A stretch of DNA of 64,000 bases from Methylobacterium oryzae (GTDB lineage Bacteria; Pseudomonadota; Alphaproteobacteria; Rhizobiales; Beijerinckiaceae): NCBI RefSeq assembly GCF_021398735.1, contig NZ_CP090349.1, positions 3,863,001 through 3,927,000 on the forward strand. Reading direction: 5' to 3'. The notes below the pieces were generated by a model. That model worked only from the letters and a program-made list of their open reading frames with translations, ran no database searches and was not told the origin of the DNA. This document shows positions 18,027 through 28,061 of this stretch, piece after piece (the stretch's first letter is position 1; the number at the start of each line of letters is the position of its first letter). The translations under genes and the position numbers were made by a program.

Positions 18027-18451
18027 GGGAGTTTCCTTGCGGAGGCTCTCTCAGCGTGGTGTTCGGTCGAGGCCCACGCAGGACCTCTGGCGCCGGGCTG
18101 GCGCCTCGGTCGGGAATATGTTGCGCCCGAAGCCGCGACACAAGTCCCCGGCCACGGTTCCCGGGCCGCTTTTCCGTGTCCGGCGGATGTATTTTTGTCC
18201 ATCTGGGCTGGGATTAAAATGCATTCCGCTCCGTCGTCGGGTTGTTCGACTGACGGTTGCCGCCGTCCAGGCGTTTCGATGCGCCTGCGCGAAGTCTTAA
18301 CGGCTTCCTTATGCCACGTGCGTCCGCGTGCGCCCCGGTTTCTCCGGTCCGGACCGCCAAGTCCCGGCGGGTTCGTGCTTGAAAGGCGGGTCCGCAGCCT
18401 CGAAGATCCGCTCTCGGGCGCGCGGGATCTGGGCGGCCCGGGAGGGGCGGT
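18027..18451. other. 425-bp interval upstream of the Bax-inhibitor gene, gene-free
   Basis: No coding frame, tRNA or repeat is recognisable. The left part carries the Bax-inhibitor promoter and leader; 18170-18451 is downstream of the PAS-protein gene and has no clear terminator. Confidence 0.55.
18115..18143 (-). promoter_or_regulatory. Sigma-70-like promoter of the Bax-inhibitor gene
   Basis: On the minus strand, TTGTGT (18143-18138) and CATATT (18120-18115) are separated by 17 bases. The site is correctly placed about 90 bases before the ATG at 18026. Predicted by eye. Confidence 0.45.
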
Positions 18452-19039
18452 TCAGTGCGTCATCCGGCGGGCCAGGGCACGGCCCAGACCCAGCAGCATC
18501 AGGTCGGCGGCCGCCCGCACCTCCGCGGGCATGTCGTCGGTGAGCGTCTCCTTGAGCGCGACGGCGAGGTCGGCCGCCCGCTCCAGCGGGTCGCCGCCCG
18601 CCATGGGCCTGCCGACTACGTAGCGGTCGCCGCCGTCGCGGATCTCGGTGATGTCCATCAGGATGCCGTGCGAGCGCTGCGGCTCGCCGTCCTCGTTCCG
18701 ATGGGTCCGCCCCCGGCTGAGGAGCCAGCGCACGGTGCCGTCCGCCTTGAACACGCGGTACTCGGCAAGGACCAGCCCGCTCGATCGGACGGCCCGGAGC
18801 ATGTGGTCCATCAACCACGTCATGTCCTCGGGATGCACCGCGGCCAGCGCCATCGGCCCGTTGATCGGACGGTCGGCGAGGTCGGGATTGCCGGTCAGCA
18901 GCCGGGCCGCGCCCGCGTCGTAGACGACCACGCCGCGGACGTGGTCCCACTCCCAGGCTCCCACAACGCACGAGGCTTCGAGAGCCGCCCGGAGACGGTC
19001 GGCGTTCTCCGCGTAGCCATCGATGACGTTGATGCGCAT
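18452..19039 (-). CDS. PAS-domain protein
   Basis: This 195-residue cytoplasmic protein has a PAS_3-type fold across residues 20-130: a core (VVGAWEWDHVRGVVVYDAGAARLL), then AAVHPEDMTWLMDHM, LAEYRVFKADGTVRWLLSRGR and GILMDITEIRD. A helical C-terminal tail follows and no kinase, GGDEF or HTH output domain is attached, so it probably acts by protein contact. ATG 19039 has a GAGGGG ribosome site; the frame stays open upstream without meaning. It diverges from the small gene at 19201. Confidence 0.8.
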   Translation of the reverse strand: MRINVIDGYAENADRLRAALEASCVVGAWEWDHVRGVVVYDAGAARLLTGNPDLADRPINGPMALAAVHPEDMTWLMDHMLRAVRSSGLVLAEYRVFKADGTVRWLLSRGRTHRNEDGEPQRSHGILMDITEIRDGGDRYVVGRPMAGGDPLERAADLAVALKETLTDDMPAEVRAAADLMLLGLGRALARRMTH

Positions 19040-19200
19040 GGTGGACGGTCCCCTCGGGCCGCTCGAAGCTCGAATGTCTAGCTCCGTACCAATCTTCCGG
19101 CGAAATGACAAAGAGTTCACTTGCGAATACCCCTTCACGGGGGCACCTCTTGTCATGGTTGGGAAATTTTCCCCCGTCGCGAGTGATTCGAGGGGCCGCC

Positions 19201-19524
19201 ATGGATGAGAACGGACTCGAATTCCTGCGGACGATTGCTGACCGGAAGGTGGAATCCTCCGCCGCGCGCGCGCTGAACAGGATTGCGCAGTCCCTCGATT
19301 TGCCGATCGAGGCGTTCTACGGTTTCGATCAATGCGGATCTGTGGACCGTCCGGCCATCGAGCGGGAGACGGAGCGGCTGCTGATGCTGGTCGGGGCCCA
19401 CCTGCGCCGACTCGATCCCGCGGCGCGGAGGCGATTCGGTGAGGCGGTCCTCGCTCTGGTCGGCCCCGAACCGACCGACGCATGCGCGCGCACCGCGGAG
19501 AATGCGGAGCGCGGCGACCCGTGA
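19201..19524 (+). CDS. Small protein of unknown function, possible HTH remnant
   Basis: This 107-residue protein is not recognised. Residues 18-34 (AARALNRIAQSLDLPIEAFY) look like the end of an Xre-type helix-turn-helix domain; a helical second half follows (ETERLLMLVGAHLRRLDPAA). Its first 60 codons use more A/T-ending codons (ATT, GCT, GGT, CAA, TCT) than neighbours, hinting at recent arrival. A GAGGGG ribosome site precedes the ATG. The 160 bases between it and the divergent PAS gene should carry both promoters. Confidence 0.55.
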   Translation: MDENGLEFLRTIADRKVESSAARALNRIAQSLDLPIEAFYGFDQCGSVDRPAIERETERLLMLVGAHLRRLDPAARRRFGEAVLALVGPEPTDACARTAENAERGDP

Positions 19525-19684
19525 GCGCGGGGTCCGACGGTTGGAAGCCCCTCCCCCACGGACCGAGGGCTCCGGTATCCTGCCGGACCGTCTCCGGCCG
19601 GGCGCGGTCCGCCGCTCTCGACGGCCTCGATCGCGGCCTCCGCCGGGGCTGAACCGGATAGGGAGCCTGCGGGGCCGGCCTCCG

Positions 19685-22261
19685 TCAGGCCTGCCGGAGA
19701 TACGGCGCCGGCTTCTGCCCCAGGATCCGCCACGTACCGACGAGCCCGAGGAGGATCGCCAGCGCCACCGCGGCCACGGCCGCGACCAGCGCGCCCGACA
19801 GGTCGAGGCGGAAGTCGAGGTGCATGACCTTGGCGACGATCACCCAGCCGACGAGCGTCCCGGCCAGGAGGCCGAACAGCGCCGTGGCGAGGCCCAGCGC
19901 CGCGTATTCGAGGGCGTAGGCGGTGAGCAGGCGCGCCCGGCTCGCGCCCAGCACCTTGAGCACGACGGCGTCGTAGAGCCGCGCCCGGTGCCCGGCCGCG
20001 ATGGCGCCGGCCAGCACGAACAGGCTCGCCAGCACCGCCACGGCGCTCGCCCCCCGGATCGCCAGGACCAGCCGGCCGACGAGGTCCCCGATCGCGTCGA
20101 GGGCGTCCTTCACCCGCACGGCGCTCACCGACGGGAAGGTCTTGGCGACGTCGCGCAGGATGCGGTTCTCGGCGGAAGCGTCGGTGCCGCCGGGCAGGGT
20201 CAGCGTCGCGAGGTCGGAATGCGGCGCGCCCCGGAAGGTGCCCGGCGAGAACACCATCACGAAGTTGATGCCGAGGTTGCGCCACTCCACCCGGCGCAGG
20301 TTGAAGATCGTCGCGGTGAGGTCGCGCCCGAGCACGTTCACCGTCACGGTGTCGCCGAGCTTCAGGCCGAGCTGGCGGGCGAGGTCGGCCTCGAAGGAGA
20401 CCAGCGGCTTCGCGCCCTGCTCCGGGCTCCACCACGCGCCCTCGGTGAGGCTGGAGCCGTCCGGCACCGTGTCGGCGTAGGTGATGCCCCGGTCGCCGTC
20501 GAGCACCCAGGCGGCGTCTTCCGGGGGGCGGATCTTGCTCGCCGGCACGCCGTTCAGGGCGACGATCCGGCCGCGCATCATCGGCACGTCCTCGATCTTC
20601 CCGCTCGGGGCCGAGCGCGCCAGGAACTCGCGGAACTGGGCGGCGTCCCGCGAGGGAATGTCCAGGAAGAAGAGATTCGGCGCCCGGGCCGGCAGGGTCG
20701 CGCTGATCGTGCGGCGGACGTTGGCGTCGATCAGGCTGAGCGTCACGAGGAGCGTCACGCCGAGGCCGAGCGACAGGACGATGGCGGGCGTCAGGGCGCC
20801 GGGCCGGTGCAGGTTGGCGAGCGCCATCCGGGGCGCCGGCCAGCGCGGGTGCGGCAGGCGGCGGGCGAGCGCCATCAGGCCGAGCGCCACCAGATGCAGC
20901 AGGCCGAACGCGATGGCTGCGGCCGCGATGAAGATCAGCGCGACGCGCCGGTCGAAGGCGGTCGCCACCGACAGGCCGACCAGGGCCGCGAGGCTGACGG
21001 CGAGCCAGATCCGGTAGCGCCAGCGCGGGCTGACGCGGGCCGGGTCGACCGTGTCGCGGAACAGCCCGGAGACCGGCACGTCGTGGGCGCGGCCGAGCGG
21101 CGTGATCGCGAAGGCGAAGGCCGTGATCAGCCCGTAGGCGGCCGCGAGTGCCAGTTCCCCCGGGGCCAGCGTCGGGTTCAGCGGCAGCGGCAGGTCGGCG
21201 GAGAACAGGGCGTCGAGGAGGAAGGGCAGGCTCGCGCCGATCGCGAGGCCGATCAGGGTGCCGAGGCCGGCGATCAGCATCACCTGCGTCAGGTACAGGG
21301 CGACCACCTGCGAGCCCGGCGCGCCGACGCTCTTGAGCGTCGCGATCGAGGGCCGCTTGCGCTCCACGAAGGCGTGGACGGCGTTGCCGACCCCGACGCC
21401 GCCGACGATCAGCGCGGTGAGTCCCACCAGGGTCAGGAACTGCGTGAAGCGCTCGATGCTCTTGGCGAAGCGCGGGTCGGCGTTGGTGCGCGAGCGGATC
21501 TCCCAGCCGGCCTCGGGGGTGGCGGCGCGGATCCGGGCCTGCGCCGCGTCGAGGTCGGCGTCCGGCGTGCCGGGCGGCAGGACCAGGCGGTAGCTCCAGC
21601 GGTTGAGGCTGCCGGGCTGGACGAGGCCGGTGGCGCGGAGCGTCGGCTCAGAGACCATCAGCCGCGGCCCGAAGCCGATGCCGCCGGCGATCTTGTCGGG
21701 CTCGGACACGATGGTGCCGCGGATCGCCACGTCGTGCCCGGCGAGCGCGATCCGGTCGCCGACCTTGACGTCGAGGCGGGTGAGCAGGGCCGGGTCGGCG
21801 AGCGCACCCGGCACGCCGTCGCGCTCCGCCAGCAGGTCGGCGAGGCGGCCCGGCGGGTCGGTCGCGAGGTCGCCCGCGGCCGGGTAGGTGGCGGGGTCGA
21901 CCGCCTTCAGCTCGACCAGGGCCGCGTCGCCGCTGCCCGCCACCGCCATGGCCCGCAGGGAGGCGACGATGTCGAGGCGGCCTTCGCGCGCCAGCGCCTG
22001 CCTCTCCGCGTCGGTCGCCTCGCGGTTGATGAGGTTGAAGGCGAGGTCGCCGCCGAGGATGCGCCGGCCTTCCCGGCCCAGCCCGTCGGACAGCGAGCGC
22101 GAGATCGACGCCACGCCCGCGATGGCCATGACGCCCAGCGCGATGCAGGCGAGGAACACCGCGAAGCCGTCGAGCCCGGCCCGCAACTCGCGCAGCGCGA
22201 GGCGCAGGGTGAGCGGGATCCGGCGGGGCGCGGGGTCGGGGCGGGTGATCGTGCCGTGCAT
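19685..22261 (-). CDS. ABC transporter permease, FtsX/YbbP-like
   Basis: This 858-residue inner-membrane protein contains two FtsX-type permease repeats, ten predicted helices and large periplasmic domains, like E. coli YbbP (MacB-superfamily). Helices group at about 25-45, 255-400 and 700-830; ends of the FtsX repeats (LTALIVGGVGVGNAV and ALEYAALGLATALFG) are recognisable. Its ATG overlaps the stop of the upstream ATPase gene (ATGA), and tesA lies divergently beyond, the same trio as E. coli tesA-ybbA-ybbP. Substrate is unknown; lipoprotein or lysophospholipid release has been suggested for the family. Confidence 0.88.
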   Translation of the reverse strand: MHGTITRPDPAPRRIPLTLRLALRELRAGLDGFAVFLACIALGVMAIAGVASISRSLSDGLGREGRRILGGDLAFNLINREATDAERQALAREGRLDIVASLRAMAVAGSGDAALVELKAVDPATYPAAGDLATDPPGRLADLLAERDGVPGALADPALLTRLDVKVGDRIALAGHDVAIRGTIVSEPDKIAGGIGFGPRLMVSEPTLRATGLVQPGSLNRWSYRLVLPPGTPDADLDAAQARIRAATPEAGWEIRSRTNADPRFAKSIERFTQFLTLVGLTALIVGGVGVGNAVHAFVERKRPSIATLKSVGAPGSQVVALYLTQVMLIAGLGTLIGLAIGASLPFLLDALFSADLPLPLNPTLAPGELALAAAYGLITAFAFAITPLGRAHDVPVSGLFRDTVDPARVSPRWRYRIWLAVSLAALVGLSVATAFDRRVALIFIAAAAIAFGLLHLVALGLMALARRLPHPRWPAPRMALANLHRPGALTPAIVLSLGLGVTLLVTLSLIDANVRRTISATLPARAPNLFFLDIPSRDAAQFREFLARSAPSGKIEDVPMMRGRIVALNGVPASKIRPPEDAAWVLDGDRGITYADTVPDGSSLTEGAWWSPEQGAKPLVSFEADLARQLGLKLGDTVTVNVLGRDLTATIFNLRRVEWRNLGINFVMVFSPGTFRGAPHSDLATLTLPGGTDASAENRILRDVAKTFPSVSAVRVKDALDAIGDLVGRLVLAIRGASAVAVLASLFVLAGAIAAGHRARLYDAVVLKVLGASRARLLTAYALEYAALGLATALFGLLAGTLVGWVIVAKVMHLDFRLDLSGALVAAVAAVALAILLGLVGTWRILGQKPAPYLRQA

Positions 22262-22962
22262 CAGGCGGTCACCGCCTCCTCGATCCGCCCCGAGCGCAGG
22301 CGCACGGTGCGGTCGCACAGGCGAGCGAGGCCGTTGTCGTGGGTGACGAGGACCAGTGTCGCGCCGCGGTCCCGTTTCAGCCGGAACAGCAGGTCGACGA
22401 TCTGGCGGCCGGTGGCTTCGTCGAGGTTGCCGGTGGGCTCGTCGGCCACGAGGATCGCCGGGTCGGGGGCGACCGCCCGGGCGATGGCGACGCGCTGCTG
22501 CTCGCCGCCGGAGAGCTGCGCCGGGTAATGGTGCAGCCGGTGCCCGAGGCCGACCGCCTCCAGCTCGGCGCGGGCCCGCTCCAGGGCGCCGGGCCGGTCG
22601 GCGAGTTCGAGCGGAAGGGCCACGTTCTCGAGCGCCGTCATGGTCGGCACGAGGTGGAAGGCCTGGAACACGATGCCGATCCGGCGCCCGCGGAACCGCG
22701 CCAGCGCGTCCTCGTCGAGGCGGACGAGATCGGTGTCCTCGATGACGACGCCGCCGGAATCGGGCCGCTCCAGCCCGGCCATCACCATCAGCAGCGTCGA
22801 CTTGCCGGAGCCGGACGGGCCGACGAGGCCGACCGCCTCGCCGCGGTCGACATTCAGCGAGATGCCGCGCAGGACGTGGACGCGGGCGGCGCCGCGGCCG
22901 AGGCTGAGATCGATGTCCGACAGCGCGATCGCGGGCTCGCGCAGCACCTTGCCTTGGCTCAC
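22261..22962 (-). CDS. ABC transporter ATP-binding protein, YbbA/LolD-like
   Basis: This is a 233-residue ATPase with Walker A GPSGSGKST, Q-loop VFQAFHLVPTMTALENV, signature LSGGEQQRVAIARA, Walker B ILVADEPTGNLDE and the H-loop VTHD. It powers the FtsX-like permease encoded just downstream. The start is uncertain: no ATG lies near the domain edge, and the frame is open to 23097; GTG 22962 (VSQGKVLREP) is chosen because it avoids overlap with the divergent tesA gene. Confidence 0.9.
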   Translation of the reverse strand: MSQGKVLREPAIALSDIDLSLGRGAARVHVLRGISLNVDRGEAVGLVGPSGSGKSTLLMVMAGLERPDSGGVVIEDTDLVRLDEDALARFRGRRIGIVFQAFHLVPTMTALENVALPLELADRPGALERARAELEAVGLGHRLHHYPAQLSGGEQQRVAIARAVAPDPAILVADEPTGNLDEATGRQIVDLLFRLKRDRGATLVLVTHDNGLARLCDRTVRLRSGRIEEAVTA

Positions 22963-23070
22963 CGGTGAGCCGATCTGTGGGCGATGACGAGCATGGCGCG
23001 CGAGGTCCTCACGTGGGGTCGATCCCTTCGGCTTCGATCTTGGCTCTACGGGCCGCGGGTGCACCGCGAT

Positions 23071-23778
23071 ATGGGTTCGGCATTGGGGCCGCGCCATGAC
23101 GCGCGCGCTGTGTTCCGGCGCACGGCCCTGTATGCCGCAGCGCTAGCGCTCCTGATGGTCCCTTTCATGACAGCCGTCGCGCCGGGAGCGCGGGCCGCGC
23201 CCGGCGAGCCGGTCAAGCTCGTCGCCCTCGGCGACAGCCTGACCGCGGGCTACAAGCTCCCGGCCGACGCCGCCTTCCCGACCGTGCTGGAGCGCCTGCT
23301 CAAGGCCAGGGGCGCGGACGTGACGGTCGCCAATGCCGGCGTCTCCGGCGACACCGCCACGGGCGGCCTCGACCGGGTCGACTGGTCCGTCCCGGACGGG
23401 ACCGCGGGCGTGATCCTCGAACTCGGCGCCAACGACATGCTGCGCGGCACTGACCCGAAGGTCACCGAGGGCGCGCTCTCGGCGATCATCGAGCGGCTGA
23501 AGGCGCGGGGCATCCCGGTCCTGCTCGCCGGCATGCAGGCCGCGCCCAACCTCGGACCCGACTACAAGGCCCGGTTCGACGCGATCTACCCGGCGCTCGC
23601 CAAACGCTACGGCCTGACCCTCTACCCGTTCTTCCTCGACGGGATCATCGGCGACCGGGCGCAGCACCTCGACGACATGATCCACCCGAACCGGCAGGGC
23701 GTGGAGACCATCGCTTCCCGCATGCTGCCGACGGTGGAGGGTTTCCTGGGGGGCCTCCGGCAGGGGGCGTCGCGGTAG
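23071..23778 (+). CDS. tesA: GDSL-family esterase, TesA-like (periplasmic)
   Basis: This 235-residue SGNH hydrolase has block I ALGDSLTAGYKLP (catalytic Ser), the block II glycine in NAGVSGDT, block III GANDMLRG (oxyanion Asn) and block V DDMIHPN (Asp/His). An N-terminal export signal covers about residues 14-43, ending ARA. TesA is a multifunctional thioesterase/arylesterase/lysophospholipase L1. The ATG at 23071 is preferred, though the frame reaches 22984. It is divergent from the ABC pair and one base ahead of the next start. Confidence 0.88.
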   Translation: MGSALGPRHDARAVFRRTALYAAALALLMVPFMTAVAPGARAAPGEPVKLVALGDSLTAGYKLPADAAFPTVLERLLKARGADVTVANAGVSGDTATGGLDRVDWSVPDGTAGVILELGANDMLRGTDPKVTEGALSAIIERLKARGIPVLLAGMQAAPNLGPDYKARFDAIYPALAKRYGLTLYPFFLDGIIGDRAQHLDDMIHPNRQGVETIASRMLPTVEGFLGGLRQGASR

Positions 23779-24317
23779 TGCCGCGCCTGTTCACCGGCCT
23801 CGCGGTGCCGCCCGCGATCGCCGACGCGCTCAGGGCCTGGCAGGGCGGCCTGCCCGGGGCCCGCTGGATCGAGCCGGGCGACTTCCACGTGACCCTGCGG
23901 TTCATCGGCGACGTCGACGCGACCACGGCCGACGACGTGGTGGAGGCGCTGTCCGAGATGCGGGTCCGCCCGGCCCTGACGGTGACGCTCGACGGCCTCG
24001 GCATCTTCGGCGGCGACAGGCCGCGGGCGCTCTACGCCTCGGTGGTGCCGGAGGCGGAGCTGACGGATCTCCAGGCCGAGCAGGAGCGGCTCGTGCGCCG
24101 GGCCGGGGTCGAGCCGGAGCGGCGGAAATTCACCCCGCACGTGACCCTGGCGCGTCTCCGGCGCGACGCCACGCCGGAGGCGGCGGCGATGTACCTGTCG
24201 CAGGCGCCGGTCTTCGCGCCGCTGACTTACACGTCGGACCGGGTGACGCTGTTCTCGGCGCGGGACTCGACCGGCGGCGGTCCGTACGTGGCGGAGGCGG
24301 AGTTCCCGTTCGCGTGA
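23778..24317 (+). CDS. thpR: RNA 2',3'-cyclic phosphodiesterase (2'-5' RNA ligase family)
   Basis: This 179-residue 2H-phosphoesterase has both catalytic HxTx motifs: His37-Val-Thr39 (DFHVTLRFIG) and His121-Val-Thr123 (TPHVTLARL). It opens 2',3'-cyclic phosphates on RNA ends; ligase activity is a reverse reaction seen in vitro. The GTG start overlaps the tesA stop by one base, so the two are translationally coupled. Ends 23 bases before repeat copy B. Confidence 0.88.
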   Translation: MPRLFTGLAVPPAIADALRAWQGGLPGARWIEPGDFHVTLRFIGDVDATTADDVVEALSEMRVRPALTVTLDGLGIFGGDRPRALYASVVPEAELTDLQAEQERLVRRAGVEPERRKFTPHVTLARLRRDATPEAAAMYLSQAPVFAPLTYTSDRVTLFSARDSTGGGPYVAEAEFPFA

Positions 24318-24339
24318 TGCGCCTAGGCTCGGTCGTTCA

Positions 24340-24431
24340 CGTCCTTGCGAGCGAAGCGAAGCAATCCAGAGTCGGCGACATCGCCCCGAACGTCGCGCTG
24401 CCCTGGGTCACTTCGCGTCGCTCGTGATGAC
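24340..24431. repeat. Dispersed palindromic repeat, copy B (degenerate right arm)
   Basis: The left arm CGTCCTTGCGAGCGAAGCGA at 24340 matches the other copies. The right arm, ending near 24431, has several changes, so its pairing is weaker. Lies between convergent thpR and coaA. Confidence 0.7.
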
Positions 24432-24480
24432 AGAGGTTCGGTCTTCATGCGGGCCGATCGCGCGATCTGCCCGAACCGGC

Positions 24481-25470
24481 CTACAGCCGCCGCAACGCCA
24501 CGCTCTCGATCCGGTGGCTCGCGCCCTTGGTCAGGATCAGGCTCGCCCGCTGGCGGGTCGGCACGATGTTCTCGCGCAGGTTCGGCAGGTTGATCGTCGT
24601 CCAGAGCCGGTCGGCGATGTCGAGGGCCTCGGTCTCGGCGATCTCGGCGTATTTCCGGAAGTACGAGCGCGGGTCGCGGAACGCCGTCTGCCGCAGCTTC
24701 ATGAAGCGCGTGACGTACCAGCGGTGCAGGTCGTCCTCGTGGCCGTCGAGATAGATCGAGAAGTCGAAGAAGTCGGACACGAACGGGATCGCGGTCCCGT
24801 CCCGCGGCAGCCGCGCCGGCTGGAGCACGTTCAGGCCCTCGACGATCAGGATGTCGGGGCTCTCCACGACCCGCTCCTCCCCGGGCACCCGGTCGTAGAC
24901 GAGGTGCGAGTAGAGCGGCGCGGTGACGCGCTTGTGGCCGGCCTTCACGTCGTGGAGGAAGCGAAGCAGCGCGGCGGTGTCGTAGCTCTCCGGGAAACCC
25001 TTGCGCTCCATCAGCCCGTTGGCGGCGAGCTCGGCGTTGGGCAGCAGGAACCCGTCGGTGGTGACGAGGTCGACCTTGGGGGTGTTGGGCCAGCGCGCCA
25101 GCAGGGCGGTCAGGATGCGGGCGGTCGTGGACTTGCCCACCGCCACCGACCCGGCGAGCCCGATGATGTAGGGCGCCTTGGTCTCGCGCTCGGCCATCAG
25201 AAAGCGCTGCGTCGCCTTGAACAGGCCCTGCGTCGCCGCGACGTACAGGGCGAGCAGACGGGACAGCGGCAGGTAGATCGCCACCACCTCCTCGACCGAG
25301 ATCGGGTCGTTGATCGATTGCAGCCGCTCCAGGTCTTCCTGGTTGAGGGTGAGCGGCGTGTCGGCGCGCAGCTGCGCCCATTCCTCGCGGCTGAAGCGGC
25401 GATACGGCGAGAGCCGGTCGGACACTTCGAGGATCGCCTCGACCGAGCCCGGCAGCGCGGCCGCGTTCAC
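24481..25470 (-). CDS. coaA: Pantothenate kinase type I
   Basis: This 329-residue kinase commits pantothenate to coenzyme A by ATP-dependent phosphorylation. P-loop [12 protein letters not shown] is at 104-115. Other CoaA signatures are [33 protein letters not shown] and [10 protein letters not shown]. The product is feedback inhibited by CoA in this family. The start is GTG at 25470, which overlaps the hisE stop by four bases (GTGA), so hisE and coaA are coupled. Confidence 0.95.
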   Translation of the reverse strand: MNAAALPGSVEAILEVSDRLSPYRRFSREEWAQLRADTPLTLNQEDLERLQSINDPISVEEVVAIYLPLSRLLALYVAATQGLFKATQRFLMAERETKAPYIIGLAGSVAVGKSTTARILTALLARWPNTPKVDLVTTDGFLLPNAELAANGLMERKGFPESYDTAALLRFLHDVKAGHKRVTAPLYSHLVYDRVPGEERVVESPDILIVEGLNVLQPARLPRDGTAIPFVSDFFDFSIYLDGHEDDLHRWYVTRFMKLRQTAFRDPRSYFRKYAEIAETEALDIADRLWTTINLPNLRENIVPTRQRASLILTKGASHRIESVALRRL

Positions 25471-25790
25471 GCGTGGCGCCTCGCGGCCTTCTCGGCGATG
25501 CCGCTCTGGGCCGTGCGACGCTCCAGCTCCGCCATCACGGCATCGAGCTCGACCCCGCCCGCCCGGAGCAGCACGACGAGGTGGTAGAGCACGTCGGCGG
25601 CCTCGTTCCGTAGGCCGGTCTTGTCGCCCTGCACGGCCGCGATCGCCGCCTCCACCGCCTCCTCGCCGAGCTTCTTGGCCGCCTTGGCGGGGCCCTCGGA
25701 CAGGAGCTTGGCCGTGTAGGAGGTGGCCGGATCGGTCCCGGCGCGGCTCGCCACGAGGGCGGCGAGGTCGGCGAGCGTGTAGGCGGTCAT
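25467..25790 (-). CDS. hisE: Phosphoribosyl-ATP pyrophosphatase HisE
   Basis: This 107-residue enzyme catalyses the second step of histidine synthesis, hydrolysing PR-ATP to PR-AMP. It has the all-alpha NTP pyrophosphohydrolase motif [18 protein letters not shown]...[14 protein letters not shown]. Start ATG 25790 ([12 protein letters not shown]) matches the family; sequence upstream does not. Other his genes are not in the window, though a hisF-hisE-coaA order is common in related genomes. Confidence 0.92.
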   Translation of the reverse strand: MTAYTLADLAALVASRAGTDPATSYTAKLLSEGPAKAAKKLGEEAVEAAIAAVQGDKTGLRNEAADVLYHLVVLLRAGGVELDAVMAELERRTAQSGIAEKAARRHA

Positions 25791-25932
25791 GAAGCGATCT
25801 GCATGTTGCGACGGCCCCTTATACAGATCAGGACCGGATTTCGGCAGGAAACTGCGCCACGGCCGCTCGGCGGGCAAGCGGAGCGGGTGAAGGCCGCCCG
25901 GCTTTGTCTGGGGATCACCCGTTGTCTTGGGT

Positions 25933-26880
25933 TCACCCGTTCGGCAGGTGCCGCGCCAGCGCCTCAAGCACGGCCATGCGGACGGCCACGCCCATCTCGA
26001 CCTGCTCGCGGATCAGCGACTGCGCCCCGTCGGCGATCTCGGAGGAGATCTCGACGCCGCGGTTCATCGGCCCCGGATGCATCACCAGGGCGTCGGGCTT
26101 GGCGAGCGCCAGCTTCTCGCCGTCGAGGCCGAAGTATCGGAAATACTCCTTCACGGACGGCACGAACGAGCCGTTCATGCGCTCCCGCTGGAGGCGCAGC
26201 ATCATCACGATGTCGCAGCCGACGAGGCCCTTGCGCATGTCCGTGAATGTCTCGACGCCGAAGCGCTCGATCCCGGAGGGCAGCAGCGTCGAGGGCGCGA
26301 TCAGGCGGACCCGCGCGCCCATGGCCTGGAGCAGGATGATGTTGGAGCGCGCCACCCGCGAGTGCAGGACGTCGCCGCAGATCGCCACCTGCAGGCCCTC
26401 GATCCGGCCCTTGTTGCGGCGGATGGTGAGCGCGTCGAGGAGGGCCTGGGTCGGGTGCTCGTGGGCGCCGTCGCCGGCATTGACCACCGCGCAGTCGACC
26501 TTGCGGGCGAGCAGGTGAACGGCGCCCGCCGATTCGTGACGGACCACGATGATGTCGGGCCGCATGGCGTTGAGCGTCGCGGCGGTGTCGATCAGGGTCT
26601 CGCCCTTCTTCACCGAGGACGAGGCCACCGACATGTTCATGACGTCGGCGCCGAGCCGCTTGCCGGCGAGCTCGAAGGACGATTGCGTCCGCGTCGAGGG
26701 TTCGAAGAACAGGTTGATCTGCGTGCGGCCCCGCAGGGTCGTGCGCTTCTTCTCCACCTGCCGCGAGATATCGACGGCGGATTCGGCGGCGTCGAGCAGC
26801 CCCTCGATGTCGGGCCGGGTCAGGCCCTCGATGCCGAGGAGGTGCCGGTGCGGGAAGGCCGGGGGCGCGGGCGTCGTCAT
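25933..26880 (-). CDS. pyrB: Aspartate carbamoyltransferase catalytic subunit
   Basis: This 315-residue enzyme makes N-carbamoyl-L-aspartate, the committed step of pyrimidine synthesis. Carbamoyl-phosphate loop is Ser62-Thr-Arg-Thr65 ([13 protein letters not shown]); also present are [10 protein letters not shown], the HPTQALLD loop and the [10 protein letters not shown] aspartate region. Start ATG 26880 gives the family length; an ATG at 26937 would add 19 residues. No pyrC follows downstream within the window; the next gene, hisE, is 142 bases away. Confidence 0.95.
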   Translation of the reverse strand: MTTPAPPAFPHRHLLGIEGLTRPDIEGLLDAAESAVDISRQVEKKRTTLRGRTQINLFFEPSTRTQSSFELAGKRLGADVMNMSVASSSVKKGETLIDTAATLNAMRPDIIVVRHESAGAVHLLARKVDCAVVNAGDGAHEHPTQALLDALTIRRNKGRIEGLQVAICGDVLHSRVARSNIILLQAMGARVRLIAPSTLLPSGIERFGVETFTDMRKGLVGCDIVMMLRLQRERMNGSFVPSVKEYFRYFGLDGEKLALAKPDALVMHPGPMNRGVEISSEIADGAQSLIREQVEMGVAVRMAVLEALARHLPNG

Positions 26881-27107
26881 GATGAGGCCCGGGTGTATGT
26901 GCGGCGCGCCCGGGGGGCAAGGCTGTTCGGCGCTCATCCCGGTTCAGTCATGACGCTCGCTCCGTCAGGGGCTGCGGGCGTCACGGGTTCGAGGCCCAGG
27001 CTGTCCGTCCGGCGGCAGGATGGGGCGCGTCGCGCTCCGTCATCGACGGCGCGCGCCCATCGGCGCAGTCGCACTTCGAGAGGCGGCTGCGGCCTTTTTC
27101 CCGGCGG

Positions 27108-28061
27108 ATGGTAACCGCCCGCCCCCGCGCCACGTATCTGCCCGAACGGTCGGGATCCGTACGCTCCCGACCCCGCGCCGCTTGCCCGGGATCCAGACGC
27201 TTGGCCGCCTCCCCTGCCCTCGAAGCCCCCGAGACCGTCGACCGGCAGGGGCGCCGCTGGTTCTACCGCCACCCGCTGGTCATCCGGCTGGCGCACTGGA
27301 TCAACGCCTCGGTGCTGCTGGTGCTGCTGATGAGCGGCCTGCAGATCTTCAACGCCCACCCGGCGCTCTACTGGGGTTCGGTCTCGACCTTCGACAATCC
27401 GTCGCTCGCCATCACCAGCGAGCCCGGCCGCGACGGCACGACCCGCGGCGTCGTGACGGTCGGTTCCCACACCCTCGACACGACCGGCGTGCTCGGCCTG
27501 TCGAGGGAGGGCGGCACCGAGGTGGAGCGCGCCTTCCCGTCCTGGGCGACGCTGCCGGCCAACCAGGACCTGGCGACCGGGCGGCGTTGGCACTTCCTGT
27601 TCGCGTGGCTGCTGGTGATCAACGGGGCGATCTACCTGCTCTACGGCCTGGTCTCGGGCCAGCTCCGCCGCCGCCTGATCCCCGACGGCGACCAGATCCG
27701 CGACTTCGGCGGCTCCGTGAAGGAGCACCTGCTCCTGCGCTTCCCCGAGGGCACCGAGGCCAAGCGCTACAACGTCATCCAGAAGCTGACCTACCTCGTC
27801 CTCGTGCTCGGCCTGCTGCCCGCGATGGTGCTCGCAGGGCTCGCCATGTCGCCCGGGATGGACGCGGCCTGGCCGTGGCTCACCGAGCTGTTCGGCGGCC
27901 GGCAATCGGCGCGCAGCGTCCACTTCATCGCCGCCGGGCTGATCGTGCTGTTCGTGGTGGTCCACGTGCTGCTCGTGGTCGTCTCCGGGCTCGTCAACAA
28001 CATGCGCGGCATGATCACCGGCTGGTTCAGCCTCGGCCGCGACCGGGAGACCGCGCGATGA
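27108..28061 (+). CDS. Cytochrome b561-type membrane haem protein, partner of the molybdoenzyme
   Basis: At most 317 residues. Four or more membrane helices with haem-ligand histidines (RLAHWINASVLLVLLMSGLQ; RRWHFLFAWLLVING; HFIAAGLIVLFVVVHVLLVV) mark a Ni/Fe-hydrogenase-type cytochrome b. A 75-residue periplasmic loop separates helices 1 and 2. It overlaps the following molybdopterin oxidoreductase by four bases, so it very likely anchors and takes electrons from, or gives them to, that enzyme. The first 31 residues are Arg/Pro-rich and may not be translated; TTG 27201 would give 286 residues. Confidence 0.85.
   Translation: MVTARPRATYLPERSGSVRSRPRAACPGSRRLAASPALEAPETVDRQGRRWFYRHPLVIRLAHWINASVLLVLLMSGLQIFNAHPALYWGSVSTFDNPSLAITSEPGRDGTTRGVVTVGSHTLDTTGVLGLSREGGTEVERAFPSWATLPANQDLATGRRWHFLFAWLLVINGAIYLLYGLVSGQLRRRLIPDGDQIRDFGGSVKEHLLLRFPEGTEAKRYNVIQKLTYLVLVLGLLPAMVLAGLAMSPGMDAAWPWLTELFGGRQSARSVHFIAAGLIVLFVVVHVLLVVVSGLVNNMRGMITGWFSLGRDRETAR

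Noticed and set aside
19439..22528. A 1029-codon plus-strand frame opposite the ABC permease
   Set aside because: Composition-driven shadow of the permease; the real protein has a clear FtsX pattern and an ATGA junction with its ATPase.
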